Source: Alphaproteobacteria bacterium (lineage in GTDB: Bacteria; Pseudomonadota; Alphaproteobacteria; UBA2136; UBA6156). From it: a stretch of 12,731 bases of DNA. Below, one piece after another: positions 1 to 5,742 of this stretch. The stretch is from contig JADCGN010000123.1 of the NCBI GenBank assembly GCA_020249005.1, forward strand, positions 1 to 12,731. The letters are read 5' to 3'. Positions within the stretch are counted from its first letter, which is position 1, and each line of letters starts with the position of its first letter. Below the pieces are notes generated by a model. It saw nothing but the letters and a program-made list of their open reading frames with translations. It made no database searches and was not told the origin of the DNA. The position numbers and the translations under genes are program-made.

Positions 1-2
1 CG

Positions 3-197
3 ATTGAAAAAATAATCTTGAGAGATAATTTAACCGTTAAAAAGAATATAAAAACAGTTTATAATCAAAAATGGCACATCTTTTATGTTCGAAAGAACAA
101 TTGGTTTTGGGATGAAAATTTCTCAATTATTTTAATTTTAGAAAACAATCAATTGGTTGATTGGCAGGCTGACGCAGGAAAAGTGGGAGGTCTTTAA
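3..197 (+). CDS. C-terminal fragment of an AT-rich hypothetical protein
   Basis: An open frame enters from the left edge and runs 64 codons to a TAA at 195-197; its start lies outside the window. The visible protein is rich in Ile, Asn, Lys and Trp and contains the aromatic patch NNWFWDENF. Codons up to about position 155 are strongly A/T-ending, unlike the GC-rich neighbours, while the last dozen codons (…WQADAGKVGGL) are of ordinary composition. No domain is recognisable in so short a piece. The composition resembles that of the kinase-like gene at 8618-9109, which suggests acquired DNA, but that is inference. It could also be a spurious open frame; 64 stop-free codons in AT-rich DNA make a real gene more likely than not. 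Confidence 0.5.
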   Translation: MEKIILRDNLTVKKNIKTVYNQKWHIFYVRKNNWFWDENFSIILILENNQLVDWQADAGKVGGL

Positions 198-286
198 CTG
201 TCCCAATAACTTTAACTTAAGCTATGCTTCAGCGTGTGACCACTTTTTTCAAATCTCACTGCACTTGCTCTGGGCGTGGTTTTTGC

Positions 287-315
287 TTGACAACTCCCCT
301 CTCAACCCTCTAAAC
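287..315 (+). promoter_or_regulatory. Probable sigma70-type promoter for rpsA
   Basis: A perfect TTGACA lies at 287-292. After 17 nt comes CTAAAC (310-315); TCTAAA at 309-314 gives a 16-nt spacer. The -10 match is only moderate. Transcription would begin near 322, leaving a leader of about 70 nt before rpsA. The rest of 198-394 shows no gene I can support. Confidence 0.5.
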
Positions 316-394
316 GCCCTTAACTTCTGCCAAAAGCCGATGGCACAAGCCGCATGATGCCCTAACTTCGGCGCCCATAGATGAAAGGGACGCT

Positions 395-2224
395 ATGTCC
401 GAAAACCCCAAAAATTCCGCTGAATTCGCCGTCGCCCAGGAAACCCTGCAGGCCGCCTTCGACATCGACTTTGGCCGCCGCCTGGAAGATACCTTTACCG
501 ATGCCCACCCCGTGGTTGGCAGCGTGGTGAAGGGCGTGGTGGTGAACGTCGACAGCGAAGCTGTGACCATCGACATCGGCCTCAAAACCGAAGGGAAAAT
601 CCCGCTCAAAGAGTTTGAAGATTTCAACACCGGCGACGTTAAGGTGGCGATCGGCGACCTGGTCGACGTGTTCGTGGAAAACCTCGATGACCGCAAGGCC
701 GAAGCCCGCCTCAGCCGTGAAAAGGCCCGCCGCGAAGAGGTGATGGCCCAACTGGAAGGCGCGCAAAAGGCCAACGAACCGGTCAAGGGCGTGATCTTCG
801 GCAAGGTGAAGGGCGGCTTTATGGTGGATATGCAAGGCGTGTTGGGCTTCCTGCCCGGCAGCCAGCTGGATGCCAAGCCGATCACCGACGCCAGCCCCTA
901 CATGTACACCCCGCTGGATTTCCAAGTGGTGAAGGTGGACCGCAAGCGTAACAACCTGATCGTCAGCCGCCGCGCACTGACCGAAGACGGCACGCTGGCC
1001 GACCGCGACAGCCTGCTCTCGGGCCTGAAGGAAGGCACCCGCACCAAGGGCACGGTGAAGAACATCACCGACTACGGTGCGTTCCTGGATTTGGGCGGGA
1101 TCGACGGCCTGCTGCACATCACCGACATCGCCTGGCACCGCATCGGCCACCCCAGCGAAGTGCTGAAAGTGGGCCAAGTGGTGGACGTGGTGGTGACCCG
1201 CTTCGATGAAAAAACCCAGCGCGTGAGCTTGGGCATGAAGCAGCTGAACGACGACCCGTGGAAGAGCGTGGATAAAACCTACCCGATCGGCAACAAGGTG
1301 ACCGGCAAGGTGACCAACCTGACCGACTACGGCGCGTTCGTGGAATTGGCGCCGGGCGTGGAAGGCCTGATTCACGTCACCGAAATGAGCTGGACCAAGA
1401 AGAACGTGCACCCCTCGCGCATTCTGCAAAGCGGCCAGACCGTCACTATCCAGGTGCTGGAAATCGACCGCGACAAGCGCCGCATTTCCTTGGGCCTGAA
1501 ACAGTGCATGGAAAACCCCTGGGAAGCCTTCACCCGCGCCTACAAGCAGGGCGACAAGGTCAGCGGCACCGTGCGCTCGATGACCGATTTCGGCCTGTTT
1601 GTGGCGCTCACCGAGGAAATCGACGGGCTGGTGCACGTCTCCGACATCGCCTGGGATAAGGCCGGCGACGACGCCATGGCCGCCTACAAGAAGGGCGACA
1701 AGGTTGAGGCCGTGATTCTGTCCATCGATACCGCCAAAGAGCGCGTGGCGCTGGGCATCAAGCAGCTGACGGGTGAAGGCCCGGCCGGCGGCAAGGCCGA
1801 AGGCGGCGTGAAGAAGGGCGACATCGTGACGGTGAAGGTGACCGATACCGACGCCGACAGCATCACGGTGGACCTGAACGGCGCCGAGATCATCATCAAG
1901 GCGCGCGACCTGGGCGTGGCCAAGGCCGAACAAGACCCGAACAAGTTCAAGGAAGGCCAAGAAATCCAGGCGAAGGTGATCTCCACCATGGGCCGCAAGG
2001 TGGGCCTCTCGATCCGCGCCCTGGTGCAGGATGAAGAGCGCGCCGCGGTGGCCGAGTACGCCAACCAGGAAGAGAGCGGCGAGAGCGCGCTCGCCGCAGC
2101 CCTGAAGGCCGCCGGTGCCAAGAGCAAGGCCAAGGCCCCGAAGGCGGAAGCTGCTGCCGCAGCAGACGACGCTGAAGCCGCGCCGAAGGCCAAAAAAGCC
2201 CCGGCCAAGAAGAAGGCGGAGTAA
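395..2224 (+). CDS. rpsA: 30S ribosomal protein S1
   Basis: S1 binds mRNA on the 30S subunit and helps load and unfold transcripts at translation initiation. The 609-residue product shows six OB-fold S1 repeats at roughly residues 41-107, 128-193, 214-284, 299-369, 386-457 and 472-543. Repeats 3 to 5 are the most canonical, with TDYGAF(L/V) or TDFGLF(V), then GL(L/I/V)H(I/V), and a closing (V/I)(S/A)LG(M/L/I)KQ. This is about 40-50 residues longer than typical proteobacterial S1. The excess is a C-terminal Ala/Lys-rich tail (about 565-609) ending in KKAPAKKKAE. The start is ATG 395, preceded by an AAGGGA element at 385-390. The gene has its own promoter and terminator, so it is probably monocistronic; the often adjacent cmk and ihfB genes are not seen next to it. 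Confidence 0.97.
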   Translation: MSENPKNSAEFAVAQETLQAAFDIDFGRRLEDTFTDAHPVVGSVVKGVVVNVDSEAVTIDIGLKTEGKIPLKEFEDFNTGDVKVAIGDLVDVFVENLDDRKAEARLSREKARREEVMAQLEGAQKANEPVKGVIFGKVKGGFMVDMQGVLGFLPGSQLDAKPITDASPYMYTPLDFQVVKVDRKRNNLIVSRRALTEDGTLADRDSLLSGLKEGTRTKGTVKNITDYGAFLDLGGIDGLLHITDIAWHRIGHPSEVLKVGQVVDVVVTRFDEKTQRVSLGMKQLNDDPWKSVDKTYPIGNKVTGKVTNLTDYGAFVELAPGVEGLIHVTEMSWTKKNVHPSRILQSGQTVTIQVLEIDRDKRRISLGLKQCMENPWEAFTRAYKQGDKVSGTVRSMTDFGLFVALTEEIDGLVHVSDIAWDKAGDDAMAAYKKGDKVEAVILSIDTAKERVALGIKQLTGEGPAGGKAEGGVKKGDIVTVKVTDTDADSITVDLNGAEIIIKARDLGVAKAEQDPNKFKEGQEIQAKVISTMGRKVGLSIRALVQDEERAAVAEYANQEESGESALAAALKAAGAKSKAKAPKAEAAAAADDAEAAPKAKKAPAKKKAE

Positions 2225-2240
2225 ACCTCCCTTCTTTACA

Positions 2241-2266
2241 AACCGCCCCTTCGGGGGCGGTTTTTT
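2241..2266 (+). terminator. Rho-independent terminator of rpsA
   Basis: A perfect 9-bp stem, AACCGCCCC (2241-2249) with GGGGCGGTT (2254-2262), is closed by a TTCG tetraloop and runs into six T (2261-2266). It begins 16 nt after the rpsA stop codon. Confidence 0.93.
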
Positions 2267-2296
2267 GTGGGTACCTTACACGCGTACAGGCCCCGC

Positions 2297-2325
2297 TCGC
2301 TACGCCGCCTTAACCCCGTTACAAT
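2297..2325 (+). promoter_or_regulatory. Putative msrB promoter giving a leaderless transcript
   Basis: TACAAT (2320-2325) matches five of six -10 consensus positions. A weak -35, TCGCTA (2297-2302, three of six), sits 17 nt upstream. Only 6 nt separate the -10 from the ATG at 2332, so transcription would start at or beside the A of the start codon. No Shine-Dalgarno sequence precedes this ATG, which agrees with leaderless translation. Confidence 0.45.
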
Positions 2326-2331
2326 GCCTCC

Positions 2332-2835
2332 ATGAACCCCGCCCGCCGCCACTTCACCCGTACGTTGGGCGCCGTACTGGGCAGTGCGGCGTTGCTTGCT
2401 CTTTTACCGAAAGGAACCCCCGCGATGGCCGAGACGAAACGCTTCGAGATTGAAAAAACGCCGGAAGAATGGCGTAAATTGCTCACGCCCGAACAATACC
2501 GCGTACTGCGCGGCCACGGTACCGAACGGGCTGGCACCAGCCCGCTGAATGCCGAAAAGCGCCCCGGTACGTTCCATTGCGCCGGGTGCCAATTGCCACT
2601 CTTTGCCAGTACCACCAAGTTTGAAAGCGGTACCGGCTGGCCGAGCTTCTTTCAGCCATTGGCAGGCGCAATCGGCACCCGTACCGACTGGAAACTGCTG
2701 TATCCGCGCACCGAAGTGCACTGTGCCCGCTGCGGCGGCCACCTAGGCCACGTGTTTGAGGATGGCCCCCCGCCCACCGGGCTGCGCTATTGCCTCAACG
2801 GCGTCGCGCTGACCTTCGTCCCTGCCACCCCCTAG
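2332..2835 (+). CDS. msrB: Peptide-methionine (R)-S-oxide reductase MsrB with a Tat-like leader
   Basis: MsrB reduces the R epimer of methionine sulfoxide in oxidised proteins. The 167-residue product carries two zinc-binding pairs, CAGC (C83, C86) and CARC (C131, C134), the GTGWPSF motif at about 100-106, GGHLGHVFEDGP at about 135-146, and the catalytic cysteine C154 in RYCLNG. The N-terminus has ARRHFTR followed by a hydrophobic run (about 11-25) and an AMA|E cleavage-like site near residue 33. This resembles a twin-arginine signal peptide and would put the enzyme in the periplasm. An alternative start, M32 at 2425, has a good Shine-Dalgarno sequence and would give a cytosolic enzyme of 136 residues, the usual length for single-domain MsrB. 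Both forms may be made. atpC starts 32 nt downstream. Confidence 0.95.
   Translation: MNPARRHFTRTLGAVLGSAALLALLPKGTPAMAETKRFEIEKTPEEWRKLLTPEQYRVLRGHGTERAGTSPLNAEKRPGTFHCAGCQLPLFASTTKFESGTGWPSFFQPLAGAIGTRTDWKLLYPRTEVHCARCGGHLGHVFEDGPPPTGLRYCLNGVALTFVPATP
2409..2427 (+). promoter_or_regulatory. Internal Shine-Dalgarno and alternative ATG in msrB
   Basis: GAAAGGAA (2409-2416) stands 8 nt before an in-frame ATG at 2425-2427. This is the best ribosome-binding site anywhere near msrB, better than at the upstream ATG 2332. The protein made from here begins MAETKRFE, lacks the signal peptide and keeps the whole catalytic domain. Confidence 0.6.
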
Positions 2836-2867
2836 CTTTTTGGACCAGGCTCGGTTACAAGGCGGCT

Positions 2868-3140
2868 ATGGAATCCACGGCCACTTTCCCCTTCCAAGTG
2901 CTTACCCCGGCCAGCCAACTGGCGGCGGGTGAAGCCACCTACGCGCAAATCCCCGGTGCTGGGGGCAGTTTTGGAGTGTTGCCCGGCCACGCGCCGCTGG
3001 TGGCGCTGTTGGCGCAAGGGCAGCCCTTGGTACTCACCTTGGCCGATGGCACCCAGCAAACCTTCACCATGCACGGCGGGGTGGCGGAAGTGACGCCCGC
3101 GGGCCTCACCGTGCTGGCTGAAACCGCCACCCAAGCTTAA
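2868..3140 (+). CDS. atpC: F1-ATPase epsilon subunit, N-terminal domain only
   Basis: Epsilon joins the central stalk of ATP synthase, contacting gamma and the c-ring. The 90-residue product has the conserved beta-sandwich motifs: a start like FPFQVLTP, GSFGVLPGHAPLVALL (about 33-48) and GGVAEVTPAGLTVLAE (about 70-85). It ends just after the beta-sandwich. The C-terminal helical hairpin, which in bacteria of about 130-140 residues can inhibit ATP hydrolysis, is absent. The start is ATG 2868; upstream in-frame codons read into msrB and do not look like epsilon. AAGG (2859-2862) could be a close Shine-Dalgarno, and TACAAG (2856-2861) could be a -10 for a leaderless start. The gene is far from atpD and on the opposite strand; it is the first gene of a tight run with a HAD gene, rbfA and truB. 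Confidence 0.9.
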   Translation: MESTATFPFQVLTPASQLAAGEATYAQIPGAGGSFGVLPGHAPLVALLAQGQPLVLTLADGTQQTFTMHGGVAEVTPAGLTVLAETATQA

Positions 3141-3149
3141 GCCGGTTGC

Positions 3150-3728
3150 ATGGCCCGCCCGTCGGCCAAACGCTCCGCGGCCACCCGGGCCCGGGTGCCG
3201 CTGGTGTTGGATTTCGACGGCACCCTGCAACGCGATGACCTCTCCCGCCTGGCGCTGGGCTGGCTAAGCCGCCGCCACCCGCTGCGCGCCTGGCTGGTGC
3301 TGGGCTTGGCCCTGTTGCGCGGCCGCCCGGCCGCCAAATTGGCGTTGGAAGAGGCGGCCTTCCGCTATGAATACCGCCCCATTTTGCGTTGGAACCACGC
3401 CCTGATCGCCGCCGCCAAGGCCACGCGCCAACCCATCGTGGTGGCCACCGGCAGCCCCGAACGCTGGGTGGCCACGCTGCTGGCCGAAGCGGGGTTAAAT
3501 TGGCCGGTGCTCGGCACCACCACGGCCAGCGGCAATTTCATCGGCCCGGTAAAAGCGCGGGCGCTGATTGCCCGCTATGGCCACGGCGGGTTCGACTATG
3601 CCGGCAACAGCCGGGCCGATTTGGCCGTCTGGGCCGCCTGCCGCCGCGCCTGGGTGGTGAATGCCCGTGGGCGGCTGCTGAAACGGGCCGCCCAAACCGC
3701 CACCATCGCCAAGGTATTGCCCGCATGA
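3150..3728 (+). CDS. HAD-superfamily hydrolase, related to the HAD domain of UbiA-type fusions
   Basis: HAD enzymes are usually phosphatases using an aspartyl-phosphate intermediate. Motif I is LDFDGTL with D21 and D23, motif II is VVATGSP (about 97-103), the motif III lysine is probably K135, and motif IV is FDYAGNSRADLAVW. In motif IV the first acidic residue of the usual G-D-x-x-x-D is replaced by asparagine (N153) while D157 is kept. The spacing and the AGNSRADL-type motif recall the HAD domain fused N-terminally to some UbiA prenyltransferases, but here no prenyltransferase domain follows: the 192-residue protein stops after the HAD core. It starts 9 nt after the atpC stop and its TGA overlaps the rbfA ATG, so it belongs to that operon. 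The substrate is unknown. Confidence 0.8.
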   Translation: MARPSAKRSAATRARVPLVLDFDGTLQRDDLSRLALGWLSRRHPLRAWLVLGLALLRGRPAAKLALEEAAFRYEYRPILRWNHALIAAAKATRQPIVVATGSPERWVATLLAEAGLNWPVLGTTTASGNFIGPVKARALIARYGHGGFDYAGNSRADLAVWAACRRAWVVNARGRLLKRAAQTATIAKVLPA

Positions 3729-4030
3729 AAAGCATGAATGACCGTCAGCGCAAAGTGGCGCATGAAGTGCAGCAGCACGCCGCCATGGCGCTGCTGCAAG
3801 GGCGGGTGCATAGCACGTTGCCGCTCAGCCGCCTCACCGTGGTGACCTGCTGGGTCAGCGCCGATCTGCGCCTGGCGCGGCTGTACCTGGATGTGCCCAG
3901 CGAACTGGACACCCCCGAAACCTACGCCCGCGCCACCGCCGAACTGGCCAAGCCACTGCGGCATTATCTGGCCAGCCATCTGCACCTTAAAAACGTGCCG
4001 GCCCTCTCCTTCCACCCGCGCGAGGTCTAG
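3725..4030 (+). CDS. rbfA: 30S ribosome-binding factor RbfA
   Basis: RbfA is a late assembly factor of the 30S subunit, involved in 16S rRNA 5'-end maturation and growth in the cold. The 101-residue product shows the family pattern: a basic N-terminal helix (RQRKVAHEVQQ), then LSRLTVVTCWVSADLRLARLY, corresponding to the usual VT-x-V-x-(V/T)-S-x-DL-x-x-A-x-V-(Y/F), and HLHLKNVPALSFHPREV near the end. It is shorter than the usual 115-135 residues because the C-terminal tail is missing. The chosen ATG at 3725 overlaps the HAD stop (ATGA); ATG 3734 is possible. The order rbfA-truB-rpsO is the classical one, but the normally preceding infB is absent. Confidence 0.9.
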   Translation: MKSMNDRQRKVAHEVQQHAAMALLQGRVHSTLPLSRLTVVTCWVSADLRLARLYLDVPSELDTPETYARATAELAKPLRHYLASHLHLKNVPALSFHPREV

Positions 4031-4036
4031 CCCGCG

Positions 4037-4777
4037 ATGTCGTGGCAACCGTTGCATGGCCTGTTGTTGGTGGATAAACCCGTCGGGCTGTCCTCGGCCG
4101 CGGTGGTGGGCAAGGTTAAGTGGCACCTGAAGCAGGCCGGGGCCCCAAAAAACGTCAAAATCGGCCACGGCGGCACGTTGGATCCCTTCGCCACCGGGCT
4201 ACTGCCACTGGGCGTGGGCCACGGCACCAAGGCCCTACAAGCGCTGCTGGAAGGCCCCAAAGGCTACCAGTTTACCCTCACCTTCGGCACGGCCACCACC
4301 ACGCAGGATTGCTTGGGCGCGCCCACCGCTACCAGCCCAGTGGTGCCCACGCTGGCGGAAATTCAGGCCATCCTGCCGCGTTTTACCGGCCCTCAGCAGC
4401 AAACCCCCCCAGCCTTCAGCGCGCTCAAGGTCAATGGCCAGCGGGCCTACGCCTTGGCCCGGGCGGGGGAAACCGTGACGCTTGAACCCCGCGCAATTGA
4501 AATTTATACTCTTGAATTAATTGATTATAATCCACCTCACGCCCATTTTACCGCCTCCGTCAGCAAGGGCACCTACATCCGCACTTTGGGGGCTGATTTG
4601 GCCACAGCGCTGGGCAGCGTGGGGCACCTCACCGCGTTGCGCCGCACCCAGCATGGCCCCTATCAGCTGGCACAGGCCTTGTCGTTGACGGAAACCTTGG
4701 AAATCCTTGACAACGCCCTGAAATTGGGCCAAATGCCCCCATGCCTGCACCCGCTGCCCGCGCCCGCGGCCGGTTAG
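4037..4777 (+). CDS. truB: tRNA pseudouridine(55) synthase TruB
   Basis: TruB makes pseudouridine 55 in the T-loop of tRNAs. Visible motifs in the 246 residues are LLVDKPVGLSS (about 10-20), IGHGGTLDPFATGLLPLG (about 42-59, catalytic Asp D49), QTPPAFSALKVNGQRAY (about 121-137) and SKGTYIRTLGADLA (about 175-188). It lacks a PUA-like C-terminal extension, giving a shorter form than the E. coli enzyme. GAGG (4022-4025), inside the end of rbfA, may serve as ribosome-binding site; the gap to rbfA is 6 nt. A strikingly AT-rich patch at about 4493-4552 interrupts the GC-rich codon use (residues AIEIYTLELIDYNPP) and contains a perfect TATAAT. Confidence 0.96.
   Translation: MSWQPLHGLLLVDKPVGLSSAAVVGKVKWHLKQAGAPKNVKIGHGGTLDPFATGLLPLGVGHGTKALQALLEGPKGYQFTLTFGTATTTQDCLGAPTATSPVVPTLAEIQAILPRFTGPQQQTPPAFSALKVNGQRAYALARAGETVTLEPRAIEIYTLELIDYNPPHAHFTASVSKGTYIRTLGADLATALGSVGHLTALRRTQHGPYQLAQALSLTETLEILDNALKLGQMPPCLHPLPAPAAG
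4503..4531 (+). promoter_or_regulatory. Possible internal promoter in truB, for rpsO
   Basis: TATAAT (4526-4531) matches the -10 consensus exactly, and TTTATA (4503-4508, four of six) lies 17 nt upstream. The site lies in an AT-rich patch of an otherwise GC-rich gene, about 410 nt before rpsO. S15 is needed at ribosomal-protein levels, so a promoter of its own would make sense. AT-rich coding sequence can give such matches by chance. Confidence 0.3.
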
Positions 4778-4835
4778 GCGATATTCGAAAGGAAGACACG
4801 AGACAGCGGCGATTTTGGTGATTTTCGCAGCACGA

Positions 4836-4870
4836 GCACCGCAAGCATACACGTTAAGTATGTGCGGAGC
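4836..4870 (+). promoter_or_regulatory. Stem-loop in the rpsO leader, candidate S15 control element
   Basis: The 170-nt gap 4778-4947 between truB and rpsO holds no gene I can support. Its clearest structure is CCGCA (4839-4843) paired with TGCGG (4863-4867) and CATAC (4846-4850) paired with GTATG (4858-4862), with a two-base bulge (AG), a 7-nt loop, and two more pairs outside an A-A mismatch. S15 is known to repress its own mRNA through differently shaped leader RNAs in several bacteria, including alphaproteobacteria. I cannot show that this hairpin is such a site. Confidence 0.4.
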
Positions 4871-4947
4871 GGAGTGCAAGAAAAGCGGCAAAAGCGACCT
4901 GTATCGTGGTTTCTGCACCAAGGGCCGCGAACAGAAAGCATCAGACG

Positions 4948-5217
4948 ATGTCCATCACTGCCAAACGTAAGGCCGAACTGGTCAAGCAATACGCCACCAA
5001 GGAAGGCGACACCGGCAGCCCGGAAGTGCAAATCGCGATCCTGTCCGAGCGCATCCGCAACCTGACCGAGCACTTTAAAACCCACAAACAAGATAAGCAC
5101 AGCCGCCGTGGCCTGATGGCGCTGGTGGCCAACCGCCGCAGCCTGCTGGACTACCTCAAAAAAGGCAGCACCGAACGCTACGCCAAGCTGATCGAAGCCT
5201 TGGGCCTGCGCAAATAA
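4948..5217 (+). CDS. rpsO: 30S ribosomal protein S15
   Basis: S15 is a primary 16S rRNA binder that nucleates assembly of the 30S platform and forms a bridge to the 50S subunit. The product is 89 residues, exactly the usual length, and starts MSITAKRKAELV. It contains GDTGSPEVQIA (about 20-30), the helix ILSERIRNLTEHFKTHKQDKHSRRGL (about 31-56; HKQDKHSRRGL is the RNA-binding hallmark) and RRSLLDYLKK, ending in YAKLIEALGLRK. The start at ATG 4948 is set by homology; an upstream in-frame ATG (4906) adds non-conserved residues. No clear Shine-Dalgarno sequence precedes it (only AGAAAG at 4933-4938), which fits a structured, regulated leader. The usual downstream partner pnp is absent; a terminator follows. 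Confidence 0.97.
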   Translation: MSITAKRKAELVKQYATKEGDTGSPEVQIAILSERIRNLTEHFKTHKQDKHSRRGLMALVANRRSLLDYLKKGSTERYAKLIEALGLRK

Positions 5218-5242
5218 TACTTGCTACTGATATAGCGCTATA

Positions 5243-5269
5243 AAAAAACCCGCCAACGGCGGGTTTTTT
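5243..5269. terminator. Bidirectional Rho-independent terminator between rpsO and the 5286-5627 gene
   Basis: CCCGCC (5249-5254) and GGCGGG (5258-5263) form a perfect stem with an AAC loop. It is flanked by six A on the left and six T on the right, so it ends rpsO on the + strand and the convergent gene on the - strand. A perfect 12-bp palindrome, TATAGCGCTATA (5231-5242), lies directly beside it on the rpsO side. Confidence 0.88.
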
Positions 5270-5285
5270 AGGTTTTAAGATAGCC

Positions 5286-5627
5286 TTATTGGGCGGCCGG
5301 GGCGGCAGGCGGCGTAGCCGGGGCCATCATCTCACGCTTGGCGCGCATTTCATCGTGTTTCTTCATGCGCTCGGCCTTTTTGGCTTCCCACTTGGCCTTT
5401 TTTTCGGCCTTCATCTCGTCACGCATTTTCATGCGTTCGGCACGATGCTCTTCGTGCATTTGCTTCATTTCCGCACGGTGCTCTTCCCGCTGGCCTTGCA
5501 TCTCTTGGCGCATTTCCTGGCGCATCTCCTGCCGCGCCGGAGCATTGCCGGCAGGGGCGGCCGCGGTCTGCGCCATAACGGGAACAGCCAGGGCCAACAT
5601 GGCCAAGGTGGTGAGGGTCTTCTTCAT
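5286..5627 (-). CDS. Secreted Met/His/charged-rich helical protein, function unknown
   Basis: The 113-residue product begins with a clear Sec signal peptide (MKKTLTTLAMLALAVPVMA, cleavage after about residue 19). An Ala/Pro linker follows, then a long, highly charged, low-complexity helix at about 32-100 with a repeated RQEM unit, spaced His (H50, H58, H61, H91) and at least a dozen Met, and an Ala/Pro tail. The mature protein would be periplasmic. The organisation resembles Spy/CpxP-like or coiled-coil periplasmic proteins, but I see no diagnostic LTxxQ motif and make no family call. Met- and His-rich periplasmic helices sometimes bind copper; that is speculation here. The start is ATG 5627 because the signal peptide begins there; a longer frame upstream runs into atpD. 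AAAGAA (minus strand) may act as ribosome-binding site, partly inside a hairpin. The shared terminator lies beyond its stop. Confidence 0.72.
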   Translation of the reverse strand: MKKTLTTLAMLALAVPVMAQTAAAPAGNAPARQEMRQEMRQEMQGQREEHRAEMKQMHEEHRAERMKMRDEMKAEKKAKWEAKKAERMKKHDEMRAKREMMAPATPPAAPAAQ

Positions 5628-5628
5628 C

Positions 5629-5656
5629 GGGTGTTCTTTCGGTTGGTTGAACACCC
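5629..5656 (-). promoter_or_regulatory. Inverted repeat directly before the start of the 5286-5627 gene
   Basis: GGGTGTTC (5629-5636) and GAACACCC (5649-5656) form a perfect 8-bp dyad around a 12-nt loop. In the mRNA its 3' arm ends one base before the start codon and includes part of the only Shine-Dalgarno-like sequence. It could be an RNA hairpin limiting translation, or an operator for a dimeric regulator. Confidence 0.5.
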
Positions 5657-5675
5657 CTACGCTAGTCGCCACCCA

Positions 5676-5705
5676 CCAAAACACAACCCCGCAGGCGCGG
5701 GGTTG
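5676..5705 (-). terminator. Rho-independent terminator of atpD
   Basis: On the minus strand, CAACCCCGC and GCGGGGTTG (5705-5697 and 5692-5684) make a perfect 9-bp stem with a 4-nt loop, followed by TGTTTTGG. It lies 37 nt after the atpD stop codon and closes that transcript before the next gene. Confidence 0.82.
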
Positions 5706-5742
5706 CAAGGTTGGGGCAAAGCGGCTGTTCTCTGCGGTAAGA

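Noticed and set aside
157..357. A 66-codon plus-strand open frame before rpsA
   Set aside because: It has a non-ATG start, no family resemblance, and overlaps the better-supported frame ending at 197 and the rpsA promoter.
362..1960. A 532-codon open frame on the minus strand
   Set aside because: It is antisense to rpsA, with a His/Ala/Gly/Val-rich composition typical of a shadow frame in a GC-rich gene.
4497..4531. TTGAAA (4497-4502) as the -35 partner of TATAAT in truB
   Set aside because: The spacer would be 23 nt, too long for sigma70; TTTATA at 4503-4508 fits 17 nt.
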